From assembly GCF_032854445.1 (NCBI RefSeq), contig NW_027018062.1:1-64000 (forward strand): a DNA stretch of 64,000 nt, read 5' to 3'. The position numbers were made by a program, and so were the translations under genes. Source of the stretch: Liolophura sinensis (Eukaryota; Mollusca; Polyplacophora; Chitonida; Chitonidae). The notes beneath the pieces were generated by a model, which had not been told where the DNA came from, searched no databases, and was given only the letters and a program-made list of their open reading frames with translations. Below are positions 1 to 13,261 of the stretch, in pieces (position 1 is the stretch's first letter; the number at the start of each line of letters is the position of its first letter).

Positions 1-419
1 AACAGTTTTTCCACTTTTGGATTTTTGCCTGTCTTTTTGCGAATTGGAATCGGCTACATTTACTATGTACCATCGCGACTGGTCATTACTATATTCAACT
101 TTTCATTATAAGTTATGTGCCCTTCGGTAGCCAAGACGACGTCAAATCCTTGGGCCAAGCCCATTTAACTCACCCAGCAAATGTCTTACTTCTAAGTCGA
201 AGACAAACTCAATGTCTTTATCTACATGTAGAAAAACCACACCATTTGTATATAAAAAAACACAAGGTACTTGATACAGTCCGCTGTAAAAAGTACAATT
301 GAACACTGACCCACATCAATAAGGTGCCCAAAAGATGCGCAATTGGGCCAGGCATCTCCAGCTGTTGAAAAATTGCAAATGTCTATGGTTTCCATGGTGT
401 AAGAGCCGTTGCTGGGCAC
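1..419 (+). repeat. Partial monomer at the left window edge
   Basis: The window opens inside a monomer at the AACAGTTTTTCCAC segment, so about 130 bp of this unit lie outside. It has a private 1-bp deletion (GCCTGTC instead of GCCTGGTC) and otherwise runs normally to the first anchor at 420. Confidence 0.95.
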
Positions 420-3400
420 GTGATCTTGACATCAATGATTATTCACTTGTGGCTACAGCCAAAAGTATTGGTCGGAGAGCAACGCGGTTTGCACCATTCG
501 ATTTCTCGTCAGAAAATACGTCGGATTAGTCTCTTACCAGCAGCATTTGGAACAGTTTTTCCACTTTTGGATTTTTGCCTGGTCTTTTTGCGAATTGAAA
601 TCGGCTACATTTACTATGTACCTTCGCGACTGGTCATTACTATGTTCAACTTTTCATTATAAGTTATGTGCCCTTCGGTAGCCAAGACGACGTCAAATCT
701 TTGGGCCAAGCCCATTTAACTCACCCAGCAAATGTCTTACTTCTAAGTCGAAGACAAACTCAATGTCTTTATCTACATGTAGAAAAACCACACCATTTGT
801 ATATAAAAAAACACAAGGTACTTGGACACAGTCCGCTGTAAAAAGTACAATTGAACACTGACCCACATCAATAAGGTGCCAAAAGATGCGCAATTGGGCC
901 AGGCATCTCCAGCTGTTAAAAAATTGCAAAGTTCTATGGTTTCCATGGTGTAAGAGCCGTTGCTGGGCACGTGATCTTGACATCAATGATTATTCATTTG
1001 TGGCTACAGCCAAAAGTATTGGTCGGAGAGCAACGCGGTTTGCACCATTGGATTTCTCGTCACAAAATACCTCGGATTAGCCTCTTACCAGCAGCATTGG
1101 AACAGTTTTTCCACTTTTGGATTTTTGCCTGGTCTTTTTGCGAATTGGAATCGGCTACATTTACTATGTACCATCGCGACTGGTCATTACTGTATTCAAC
1201 TTTTCATTATAAGTTATGTGCCCTTCGGTAGCCCAGACGACGTCAAATCTTTGGGACAAGCCCATTTAACTCACCCAGCAAATGTCTTACTTCTAAGTCG
1301 AAGACAACTCAATGTCTGTATATACATGTAGAAAAACCACACCATTTGTATATAAAAAAAACACAAGTTACTTGATACAGTCTGCTGTTAAAAAGTACAA
1401 TTGAACACTGACCCACATCAATAAGGTGCCAAAAAATGCGCAATTGGGCAGGCATTTCCAGCTGTTGAAAAATTGGAAAGTTCTATGGTTTCCATGGAGT
1501 AAGAGCCGTTGCTGGGCACGTGATCTTGACATCAATGATTATTCATTTGTGGCTACAGCCAAAAGTATTGGCCGGAGAGCAACGCGGTTTGCACCATTCG
1601 ATTTCTTGTCACAAAATACGTCGCATTAGTCTCTTACGAGCAGCATTGGAACAGTTTCTCCACTTTTGGATTTTTGCCCTGGTCTTTTTGCGAATTAAAA
1701 TCGGCTACATTTACTATGTACCATCGTAAATCGTTATTACTATATTCAACTTTTCATTATAAGTTATGTGCCCTTCGGTAGCCCAGACGACGTCAAATCT
1801 TTGGGGCCAAGCCCATTTAACTCACCCAGCAAATGTCTTACTTCCAAGTCCAAGACAAACTCAATGTCTTCATCTACATGTGGAAAAACCACACCATTTT
1901 GTATATAAAAAAACACAAGTTACTTGATACAGTCTGCTGTAAAAAGTACAATTGAACACTGACCCACATCAATAAGGTGCCAAAAGATGCGCAATTGGGC
2001 CAGGCATCTCCAGCTGTTGAAAAATTGCAAAGTTCTATGGTTTCCATGGTGTAAGAGCCGTTGCTGTGCACGTGATCTTGACATCATTGATTGTTCATTT
2101 GTGGCTACAGCCAAAAGTATTGGTCGGAGAGCAACGCGGTTTGCACCATTCGATTTCTCGTCACAAAATACCTCGGATTAGCCTCTTACCAGCAGCATTG
2201 GAACAGTTTTTCCACTTTTGGATTTTTGCCTGGTCTTTTTGCGAATTGGAATCGGCTACAATTACTATGTACCATCGCGACTGGTCATTACTATATTCAA
2301 CTTTTCATTATAAGTTATGTGCCCTTCGGTAGCCCAGACGACGTCAAATCTTTGGGCCAAGCCCATTTAACTCACCCAGCAAATGTCTTACTTCTAAGTC
2401 GAAGACAAACTCAATGTCTTTATCTACATGTAGAAAAACCACACCATTTGTATATAAAAAAACACAAGGTACTTAATACAGTCTGCTGTAAAAAGTACAA
2501 TTGAACACTGACCCACATCAATAAGGTGCCAAAAGATGCGCAATAGGGCCAGGCATCTCCAGGTGTTGAAAAATTGCAAATTTCCTTGGTTTCCATGGAG
2601 TAAGAGCCGTTGCTGGGCACGTGATCTTGACATCAATGATTATTCAATTGTGGCTACAGCCAAAAGTATTGGTCGGAGAGCAACGCGGTTTGCACCATTC
2701 GATTTCTCGTCACAAAATTCGTCGGATTAGTCTCTTACCAGCAGCACTGGAACAGTTTTTCCACTTTTGGATTTATGCCTGGTCTTTTTGCGAATTGAAA
2801 TCGGCTACATTTACTATGTACCATGGCGACTGGTCATTACTATATTCAACTTTTCATTATAAGTTATGTGCCCTTCGGTAGCCCAGAAGACGTCAAATCT
2901 TTGGGCCAAGCCCATTTAACTCACCCAGCAAATGTCTTACTTCTAAGTCGAAGACAAACTCAATGTATTCATCTACATGTGGAAAAACCACACCATTTGT
3001 ATATAAAAAAACACAAGTTACTTGATACAGTGTGCTGTAAAAAGTACAATTGAACACTGACCCACATCAATAAGGTGACAAAAGATGCGCAATTGGGCCA
3101 GGCATCTCCAGGTGTTGAAAAATTGCAAAGTTCTATGGTTTCCATGGTGTAAGAGCCGTTGCTGTGCACGTGATCTTGACATAATTGATTATTCATTTGT
3201 GGCTACAGCCAAAAGTATTGGTCGGAGAGCAACGCGGTTTGCACCATTCTATTTCTCGTCACAAAATACGTCGGATTAGCCTCTTACCAGCAGCATTGGA
3301 ACAGTTTTTCCACTTTTGGATTTTTGCCTGGTCTTTTTGCGAATTGGAATCGGCTACATTTACTATGTACCATCGTAAATTGTTATTTCTATTCAACTTT

Positions 3401-4266
3401 TCATTATAAGTTATGTGCCCTTCGGTAGCCCAGACGACGTCAAATCTTTGGGCCAAGCCCATTTAACTCACCCAGCAAATGTCTTACTTCTAAGTCGAAG
3501 ACAAACTCAATGTCTTTATCTGCATGTAGAAAAACCACACCATTTGTATATAAAAAAACACAAGTTACTTGATACAGTCTGCTGTAAAAAAGTACAATTG
3601 AACACTGACCCACATCAATAAGGTGCCAAAAGATGCGCAATTGGGCCAGACATCTCCAGCTGTTGAAAAATTGCAAAGTTCTATGGTTTCCATGGAGTAA
3701 GAGCCGTTGCTGGGCACGTGATCTTGACATCAATGATTATTCATTTGTGGCTACAGCCAAAAGTATTGGCCGGAGAGCAACGCGGTTTGCACTATTTGAT
3801 TTCTCGTCAGAAAATACGTCGGATTAGCCTCTTACCAGCAGCATTGGAACAGTTTTTCCACTTTTGGATTTTTGCCTGGTCTTTTTGCGAATTGAAATCG
3901 GCTACATTTACTATGTACCAGCGCGACTGGTCATTACTATATTCAACTTTTCATTATAAGTTATGTGCCCTTCGGTAGCCAAGACGACGTCAAATCTTTG
4001 GGCCAAGCCCATTTAACTCACCCAGCAAATGTCTTACTTCTAAGTCGAAGACAAACTCAATGTCTTTATCTACATGTAGAAAAACCACACCATTTGTATA
4101 TAAAAAAACACAAGTTACTTGATACAGTCTGCTGTAAAAAGTACAATTGAACACTGACCCACATCAATAAGGTGCCAAAAGATGCGCAATTGGGCCAGGC
4201 ATCTCCAGCTGTTGAAAAATTGCAAATTTCCTTGGTTTCCATGGAGTAAGAGCCGTTGATGTGCAC

Positions 4267-4802
4267 GTGATCTTGACATCATTGAATATTCATTTGTGGC
4301 TACAGCCAAAAGTATTGGTCGGAGAGCAACGCGGTTTGCACCATTCTATTTCTCGTCACAAAATACCTCGGATTAGCCTCTTACCAGCAGCATTGGAACA
4401 GTTTTTCCACTTTTGGATTTTTGCCTGGTCTTTTTGCGAATTGGAATCGGCTACATTTACTATGTACCATCGCGACTGGTCATTACTATATTCAACTTTT
4501 CATTATAAGTTATGTGCCCTTCGGTAGCCCAGACGACGTCAAATCTTTGGGCCAAGCCCATTTAACTCACCCAGCAAATGTCTTACTTCTAAGTCGAAGA
4601 CAAACTCAATGTCTTTATCTACACACCATTTGTATATAAAAAAACACAAGGTACTTGACACAGTCCGCTGTAAAAAGTACAATTGAACACTAACCCACAT
4701 TAATAAAGTACCAAAAGATGCGCAATTGGGCCAGGCATCTCCAGGTGTTGAAAAATTGCAAATTTTCTTCGTTTCCATTAAGTAAGAGCCGTTGCTGGGC
4801 AC
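4267..4802 (+). repeat. 536-bp monomer with 13-bp deletion (first)
   Basis: TCTACATGTAGAAAAACCACACC is shortened to TCTACACACC at about 4,622. Linked changes downstream are CACTAACCC, CCACATTAATAAAGTACC and TTTTCTTCGTTTCC with CATTAAG, so the NcoI-type CCATGG is lost. The AAAGTACC spelling is unique to this copy; later ones have AAGGTACC. Confidence 0.95.
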
Positions 4803-7800
4803 GTGATCTTGACATCAATGATTATTCATTTGTGGCTACAGCCAAAAGTATTGGTCGGAGAGCAACGCGGTTTGCACCATTCGATTTCTCGTCACAAAAT
4901 ACGTCGGATTAGCCTCTTACCAGCAGCATTGGAACAGTTTTTCCACTTTTGGATTTTTGCCTGGTCTTTTTGTGAATTGAAATCGGCTACATTTACTATG
5001 TACCATCGTAAATCGTTATTACTATATTCAACTTTTCATTATAAGTTATGTGCCCTTCGGTAGCCCAGACGACGTCAAATCTTTGGGCCAAGCCCATTTA
5101 ACTCACCCAGCAAATGTCTTACTTCTAAGTCGAAGACAAACTCAATGTCTTTATCTGCATGTAGAAAAACCACACCATTTGTATATAAAAAAACACAAGT
5201 TACTTGATACAGTCTGCTGTAAAAAGTACAATTGAACACTGACCCACATCAATAAGGTGCCAAAAGATGCGCAATTGGGCCAGACATCTCCAGCTGTTGA
5301 AAAATTGCAAAGTTCTATGGTTTCCATGGAGTAAGAGCCGTTGCTGGGCACGTGATCTTGACATCAATGATTATTCATTTGTGGCTACAGCCAAAAGTAT
5401 TGGCCGGAGAGCAACGCGGTTTGCACCATTCGATTTCTCGTCAGAAAATACGTCGGATTAGCCTCTTACCAGCAGCATTGGAACAGTTTTTCCACTTTTG
5501 GATTTTTGCCTGGTCTTTTTGCGAATTGAAATCGGCTACATTTACTATGTACCATCGCGACTGGTCATTACTATATTCAACTTTTCATTATAAGTTATGT
5601 GCCCTTCGGTAGCCCAGACGACGTCAAATCTTTGGGCCAAGCCCATTTAACTCACCCAGCAAATGTCTTACTTCTAAGTCGAAGACAAACTCAATGTCTT
5701 TATCTACATGTAGAAAAACCACACCATTTGTATATAAAAAAACACAAGTTACTTGATACAGTCTGCTGTAAAAAGTACAATTGAACACTGACCCACATCA
5801 ATAATGTGCCAAAAGATGCGCAATTGGGCCAGGCATCTCCAGCTGTTAAAAAATTGCAAAGTTCTATGGTTTCCATGGTGTAAGAGCCGTTGCTGGGCAC
5901 GTGATCTTGACATCAATGATTATTCATTTGTGGCTACAGCCAAAAGTATTGGTCGGAGAGCAACGCGGTTTGCACCATTCGATTTCTCGTCACAAAATAC
6001 CTCGGATTAGCCTCTTACCAGCAGCATTGGAACAGTTTTTCCACTTTTGGATTTTTGCCTGGTCTTTTTGCGAATTGGAATCGGCTACATTTACTATGTA
6101 CCATCGCGACTGGTCATTACTATATTCAACTTTTCATTATAAGTTATGTGCCCTTCGGTAGCCAAGACGACGTCAAATCCTTGGGCCAAGCCCATTTAAC
6201 TCACCCAGCAAATGTCTTACTTCTAAGTCGAAGACAAACTCAATGTCTTTATCTACATGTAGAAAAACCACACCATTTGTATATAAAAAAAACACAAGGT
6301 ACTTGACACAGTCCGCTGTAAAAAGTACAATTGAACACTGACCCACATCAATAAGGTGCCAAAAGATGCGCAATTGGGCCAGGCATCTCCAGCTGTTGAA
6401 AAATTGCAAAGGTCTATGGTTTCCATGGTGTAAGAGCCGTTGCTGGGCACGTGATCTTGACATCAATGATTATTCACTTGTGGCTACAGCCAAAAGTATT
6501 GGTCGGAGAGCAACGCGGTTTGCACCATTCGATTTCTCGTCAGAAAATACGTCGGATTAGTCTCTTACCAGCAGCATTGGAACAGTTTTTCCACTTTTGG
6601 ATTTTTGCCTGGTCTTTTTGCGAATTGAAATCGGCTACATTTACTATGTACCTTCGCGACTGGTCATTACTATGTTCAACTTTTCATTATAAGTTATGTG
6701 CCCTTCGGTAGCCAAGACGACGTCAAATCTTTGGGCCAAGCCCATTTAACTCACCCAGCAAATGTCTTACTTCTAAGTCGAAGACAAACTCAATGTCTTT
6801 ATCTACATGTAGAAAAACCACAGCATTTGTATATAAAAAACACAAGGTACTTGACACAGTCCGCTGTAAAAAGTACAATTGAACACTGACCCACATCAAT
6901 GAGGTGCCAAAAGATGCGCAATTGGGCCAGGCATCTCCAGCTGTTAAAAAATTGCAAAGTTCTATAGTTTCCATGGTGTAAGAGCCGTTGCTGGGCACGT
7001 GATCTTGACATCAATGATTATTCATTTGTGGCTACAGCCAAAAGTATTGGTCGGAGAGCAACGCGGTTTGCACCATTCGATTTCTCGTCACAAAATACGT
7101 CGGATTAGTCTTTTACGAGCAGCATTGGAACAGTTTTTCCACTTTTGGATTTTGGCCTGGTCTTTTTGCGAATTGAAATCGGCTACATTTACTATGTACC
7201 ATCGCGACTGGTCATTACTATATTCAACTTTTCATTATAAGTTATGTGCCCTTCGGTAGCCCAGACGACGTCAAATCTTTGGGCCAAGCCCATTTAACCC
7301 AGTCAGCAAATGTCTTACTTCTAAGTCGAAGACAAACTCAATGTCTTTATCTACATGTAGAAAAACCACACCATTTGTATATAAAAAAACACAAGGTACT
7401 TGATACAGTCTGCTGTAAAAAGTACAATTGAACACTGACCCACATCAATAAGGTGCCAAAAGATGCGCAATTGAGCCAGGCATCTCCAGCTGTTGAAAAA
7501 TTGCAAATTTCCTTGGTTTCCATGGAGTAAGAGCCGTTGCTGGGCACGTGATCTTGACATCAATGATTATTCAATTGTGGCTACAGCCAAAAGTATTGGT
7601 CGGAGAGCAACGCGGTTTGCACCATTCGATTTCTCGTCAAAAAATACGTCGGATTAGCCTCTTACCAGCAGCATTGGAACAGTTTTTCCACTTTTGGATT
7701 TTTGCCTGGTCTTTTTGCGAATTGAAATCGGCTACATTTACTATGTACCATCGCGACTGGTCATTACTATATTCAACTTTTCATTATAAGTTATGTGCCC

Positions 7801-9194
7801 TTCGGTAGCCAAGACGACGTCAAATCTTTGGGCTAAGCCCATTTAACTCACCCAGCAAATGTCTTACTTCTAAGTCGAAGACAAACTCAATGTCTTTATC
7901 TACATGTAGAAAAACCACACCATTTGTATATAAAAAAACACAAGGTACTTGACACAGTCCGCTGTAAAAAGTACAATTGAACACTGACCCACATCAATAA
8001 GGTGCCAAAAGATGCGCAATTGGGCCAGGCATCTTCAGCTGTTAAAAAATTGCAAAGTTCTATGGTTTCCATGGAGTAAGAGCCGTTGCTGGGCACGTGA
8101 TCTTGACATCAATGTCTATTCAATTGTGGGTACAGCCAAAAGTATTGGTCGGAGAGCAACGCGGTTTGCACCATTCGATTTCTCGTCAAAAAATACGTCG
8201 GATTAGCCTCTTACTAGCAGCATTGGAACAGTTTTTCCACTTTTGGATTTTTGCCTGGTCTTTTTGCGAATTGAAATCGGCTACATTTACTATGTACCAT
8301 CGCGACTGGTCATTACTATATTCAACTTTTCATTATAAGTTATGTGCCCTTCGGTAGCCCAGATGACGTCAAATCTTTGGGCCAAGCCCATTTAACTCAC
8401 CCAGCAAATGTCTTACTTCTAAGTCCAAGACAAACTCAATGTCTTTATCTACATGTAGAAAAACCACACCATTTGTATATAAAAAAACACAAGGTACTTG
8501 ATACAGTCCGCTGTAAAAAGTACAATTAAACACTGACCCACATCAATAAGGTGACAAAAGATGCGCAATTGGGCCAGGCATCTCCAGCTGTTGAAAAATT
8601 GCAAATTTCCTTGGTTTCCATGGAGTAAGAGCCGTTGCTGGGCACGTGATCTTGACATCAATGATTTTTCAATTGTGGCTACAGCCAAAAGTATTGGTCG
8701 GAGAGCAACGCGGTTTGCACCATTCGATTTCTCGTCACAAATTACGTCGGATTAGTCTCTTACGAGCAGCATTGGAACAGTTTTTCCACTTTTGGATTTT
8801 TGCCTGGTCTTTTTGCGAATTAAAATCGGCTACATTTACTATGTACCATCGTAAATGGTTATTACTATATTCAACTTTTCATTATAAGTTATGTGCCCTT
8901 CGGTAGCCCAGACGACGTCAAATCTTTGGGCCAAGCCCATTTAACTCACCCAGCAAATGTCTTACTTCTAAGTCGAAGACAATCTCAATGTCTTTATCTA
9001 CATGTAGAAAAACCACACCATTTGTATATAAAAAAACAAAAGGTACTTGACACAGTCCGCTGTAAAAAGTACAATTGAACACTGACCCACATCAATAAGG
9101 TGCCAAAAGATGCGCAATTGGGCCAGGCATCTTCAGCTGTTGAAAAATTGCAAATTTCCTTGGTTTCCATGGAGTAAGAGCCGTTGCTGGGCAC

Positions 9195-9730
9195 GTGATC
9201 TTGACATCATTGATTATTCAATTGTGGCTAGAGCCAAAAGTATTGGTCGAAGAGCAACGCGGTTTGCACCATTCGATTTCTCGTCAAAAAATACGTCGGA
9301 TTAGCCTCTTACCAGCAGCATTGGAACAGTTTTTTCACTTTTGGATTTTTGCCTGGTCTTTTTGCGAATTGAAATCGGCTACATTTACTATGTACCATCG
9401 CGACTGGTCATTACTATATTCAACTTTTCATTATAAGTTATGTGCCCTTCGGTAGCCCAGACGACGTCAAATCTTTGGGCCAAGCCCATTTAACTCACCC
9501 AGCAAATGTCTTACTTCTAAGTCGAAGACAAACTCAATGTCTTTATCTACACACCATTTGTATATAAAAAAACACAAGGTACTTGACACAGTCCGCTGTA
9601 AAAAGTACAATTGAACACTAACCCACATCAATAAGGTACCAAAAGATGCGCAATTGGGCCAGGCATCTCCAGGTGTTGAAAAATTGCAAATTTTCTTCGT
9701 TTCCATTAAGTAAGAGCCGTTGCTGGGCAC
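9195..9730 (+). repeat. 536-bp deletion monomer
   Basis: The deletion junction is at about 9,550. It carries the linked haplotype CACTAACCC, GGTACC and CATTAAG, and is the counterpart of 17391 in block copy 2. Private change here: GGTCGAAGAG. Confidence 0.95.
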
Positions 9731-11377
9731 GTGATCTTGACATCAATGATTATTCATTTGTGGCTACAGCCAAAAGTATTGGTCGGAGAGCAACGCGGTT
9801 TGCACCATTCGATTTCTCGTCCAAAAATACGTCGGATTAGCCTCTTACCAGCAGCATTGGAACAGTTTTTCCACTTTTGGATTTTTGCCTGGTCTTTTTG
9901 TGAATTGAAATCGGCTACATTTACTATGTACCATCGTAAATCGTTATTACTATATTCAACTTTTCATTATAAGTTATGTGCCCTTCGGTAGCCCAGACGA
10001 CGTCAAATCTTTGGGCCAAGCCCATTTAACTCACCCAACAAATGTCTTACTTCTAAGTCGAAGACAAACTCAATGTCTTTATCTGCATGTAGAAAAACCA
10101 CACCATTTGTATATAAAAAAACACAAGTTACTTGATACAGTCTGCTGTAAAAAGTACAATTGAACACTGACCCACATCAATAAGGTGCCAAAAGATGCGC
10201 AATTGGGCCAGACATCTCCAGCTGTTGAAAAATTGCAAAGTTCTATGGTTTCCATGGAGTAAGAGCCGTTGCTGGGCACGTGATCTTGACATCAATGATT
10301 ATTCATTTGTGGCTACAGCCAAAAATATTGGCCGGAGAGCAACGCGGTTTGCACCATTCGATTTCTCGTGAGAAAATACGTCGGATTAGCCTCTTACCAG
10401 CAGCATTGGAACAGTTTTTCCACTTTTGGATTTTTGCCTGGTCTTTTTGTGAATTGAAATCGGCTACATTTACTATGTACCATCGCGACTGGTCATTACT
10501 ATATTCAACTTTTCATTATAAGTTATGTGCCCTTCGGTAGCCCAGACGACGTCAAATCTTTGGGCCAAGCCCATTTAACTCACCCAGCAAATGTCTTACT
10601 TCTAAGTCGAAGACAAACTCAATGTCTTTATCTACATGTAGAAAAACCACACCATTTGTATATAAAAAAACACAAGGTACTTGATACAGTCTGCTGTAAA
10701 AAGTACAATTGAACACTGACCCACATCAATAAGGTGCCAAAAGATGCGCAATTGAGCCAGGCATCTCCAGCTGTTGAAAAATTGCAAATTTCCTTGGTTT
10801 CCATGGAGTAAGAGCCGTTGCTGGGCACGTGATCTTGACATCAATGATTATTCAATTGTGGCTACAGCCAAAAGTGTTGGTCGGAGAGCAACGCGGTTTG
10901 CACCATTCGATTTCTCGTCAAAAAATACGTCGGATTAGCCTCTTACCAGCAGCATTGGAACAGTTTTTCCACTTTTGGATTTTTGCCTGGTCTTTTTGCG
11001 AATTGAAATCGGATACATTTACTATGTACCATCGCGACTGGTCATTACTATATTCAACTTTTCATTATAAGTTATGTGCCGTTCGGTAGCCCAGATGACG
11101 TCAAATCTTTGGGCCAAGCCCATTTAACTCACTCCGCAAATGTCTTACTTCTAAGTCGAAGACAAACTCAATGTCTTTATCTACATATAGAAAAACCACA
11201 CCATTTGTATATAAAAAAACACAAGGTACTTGATACAGTGCGCTGTAAAAAGTACAATTAAACACTGACCCACATCAATAAGGTGACAAAAGATGCGCAA
11301 TTGGGCCAGGCATCTCCAGCTGTTGAAAAATTGCAAATTTCCTTGGTTTCCATGGAGTAAGAGCCGTTGCTGGGCAC

Positions 11378-11913
11378 GTGATCTTGACATCAATGATTAT
11401 TCAATTGTGGCTACAGCCAAAAGTATTGGTCGGAGAGCAACGCGGTTTGCACCATTCGATTTCTCGTCACAAATTACGTCGGATTAGTCTCTTACGAGCA
11501 GCATTGGAACAGTTTTTCCACTTTTGGATTTTTGCCTGGTCTTTTTGCGAATTGAAATCGGCTACATTTACTATGTACCATCGTAAATGGTTATTACTAT
11601 ATTCAACTTTTCATTATAAGTTATGTGCCCTTCGGTAGCCCAGACGACGTCAAATCTTTGGGCCAAGCCCATTTAACTCACCCAGCAAATGTCTTACTTC
11701 TAAGTCGAAGACAAACTCAATGTCTTTATCTACACACCATTTGTATATAAAAAAACACAAGGTACTTGACACAGTCCGCTGTAAAAAGTACAATTGAACA
11801 CTAACCCACATTAATAAGGTACCAAAAGATGCGCAATTGGGCCAGGCATCTCCAGGTGTTGAAAAATTGCAAATTTTCTTCGTTTCCATTAAGTAAGAGC
11901 CGTTGCTGGGCAC
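11378..11913 (+). repeat. 536-bp deletion monomer
   Basis: The junction is at about 11,733. It has CACATTAATAAGGTACC and CATTAAG, and is duplicated exactly 2,732 bp later at 14110. Confidence 0.95.
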
Positions 11914-12462
11914 GTGATCTTGACATCAATGATTATTCATTTGTGGCTACAGCCAAAAGTATTGGTCGGAGAGCAACGCGGTTTGCACCATTCGATTTCT
12001 CGTCAGAAAATACGTCGGATTAGCCTCTTACCAGCAGCATTGGAACAGTTTTTCCACTTTTGGATTTTTGCCTGGTCTTTTTGTGAATTGAAATCGGCTA
12101 CATTTACTATGTACCATCGTAAATCGTTATTACTATATTCAACTTTTCATTATAAGTTATGTGCCCTTCGGTAGCCCAGACGACGTCAAATCTTTGGGCC
12201 AAGCCCATTTAACTCACCCAGCAAATGTCTTACTTCTAAGTCGAAGACAAACTCAATGTCTTTATCTGCATGTAGAAAAACCACACCATTTGTATATAAA
12301 AAAACACAAGTTACTTGATACAGTCTGCTGTAAAAAGTACAATTGAACACTGACCCACATCAATAAGGTGCCAAAAGATGCGCAATTGGGCCAGACATCT
12401 CCAGCTGTTGAAAAATTGCAAAGTTCTATGGTTTCCATGGAGTAAGAGCCGTTGCTGGGCAC

Positions 12463-13011
12463 GTGATCTTGACATCAATGATTATTCATTTGTGGCTACA
12501 GCCAAAAGTATTGGCCGGAGAGCAACGCGGTTTGCACCATTCGATTTCTCGTCAGAAAATACGTCGGATTAGCCTCTTACCAGCAGCATTGGAACAGTTT
12601 TTCCACTTTTGGATTTTTGCCTGGTCTTTTTGCGAATTGAAATCGGCTACATTTACTATGTACCATCGCGACTGGTCATTACTATATTCAACTTTTCATT
12701 ATAAGTTATGTGCCCTTCGGTAGCCCAGACGACGTCAAATCTTTGGGCCAAGCCCATTTAACTCACCCAGCAAATGTCTTACTTCTAAGTCGAAGACAAA
12801 CTCAATGTCTTTATCTACATGTAGAAAAACCACACCATTTGTATATAAAAAAACACAAGTTACTTGATACAGTCTGCTGTAAAAAGTACAATTGAACACT
12901 GACCCACATCAATAATGTGCCAAAAGATGCGCAATTGGGCCAGGCATCTCCAGCTGTTAAAAAATTGCAAAGTTCTATGGTTTCCATGGTGTAAGATCCG
13001 TTGCTGGGCCC
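12463..13011 (+). repeat. Reference monomer, 549-bp left-hand subfamily
   Basis: A typical left-half unit. It differs from the right-hand subfamily mainly by ATTTACTATGTACCAT instead of ATTAACTATGTACAAT, and by 7+5 rather than 8+5 or 7+6 A residues in the two A tracts, which makes it 1 bp shorter. This unit carries GGCCGGAGAGC where most units have GGTCGGAGAGC. Closely matching copies sit at 5352, 15195, 20660 and 23394, which marks them as the same position in a multi-monomer block. Confidence 0.85.
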
Positions 13012-13261
13012 GTGATCTTGACATCAATGATTATTCACTTGTGGCTACAGCCAAAAGTATTGGTCAGAGAGCAACGCGGTTTGCACCATTCGATTTCTCG
13101 TCACAAAATACGTCGGATTAGTCTCTTACGAGCAGCATTGGAACAGTTTTTCCACTTTTGGATTTTGGCCTGGTCTTTTTGCGAATTGAAATCGGCTACA
13201 TTTACTATGTACCATCGCGACTGGTCATTACTATATTCAACTTTTCATTATAAGTTATGTG

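Larger units (their letters stand above)
1..7860. repeat. Domain 1: heterogeneous left part of the array
   Basis: Anchors: 420, 971, 1520, 2072, 2621, 3170, 3718, 4267, 4803, 5352, 5901, 6451, 6999, 7548. Unit lengths wander (551, 549, 552, 549, 549, 548, 549, 536, 549, 549, 550, 548, 549). Many changes are private to one unit: an extra T near 545, losses near 1306 and 1447, extra C near 1678, extra G near 1804, extra T near 1898, and a shortened TTATTTCTATTCAAC near 3384. Two alternative alleles recur in this half: CATCGTAAATCG versus CATCGCGACTGG, and CCATGGTGTAAG versus CCATGGAGTAAG. The concentration of unshared indels before 4.3 kb suggests weaker homogenisation here than further right. 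Confidence 0.85.
10530..13261. repeat. Five-monomer tandem duplication, copy A (2,732 bp)
   Basis: This matches the following 2,732 bp almost base for base, including rare private variants: CCAAAAGTGTTGG (10869 and 13601), ATCGGATACATTTAC (11009 and 13741), GTGCCGTTCGG (11086 and 13818), CTACATATAGAAA (11181 and 13913) and TCACTCCGCAAATG (11129 and 13861). One of its five units is a 536-bp unit. Confidence 0.88.

Noticed and set aside
1229-1610. Pol III A-box-like TAGCCCAGACG and B-box-like CATTCGATTTC
   Set aside because: Each match is imperfect and they are about 370 bp apart, too far for a tRNA gene or tRNA-derived SINE. No cloverleaf could be drawn.
2091-2504. Longest open frame, 137 codons
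   Set aside because: It arises because one unit has a chance combination of substitutions joining two usual frames. No other monomer keeps it.
2445-2525. Plant snRNA-type upstream element (GACCCACATCA resembles it) near a TATA box
   Set aside because: It lies on the wrong side of the TATA-like box on the + strand and at the wrong spacing on the - strand, and no snRNA sequence follows.
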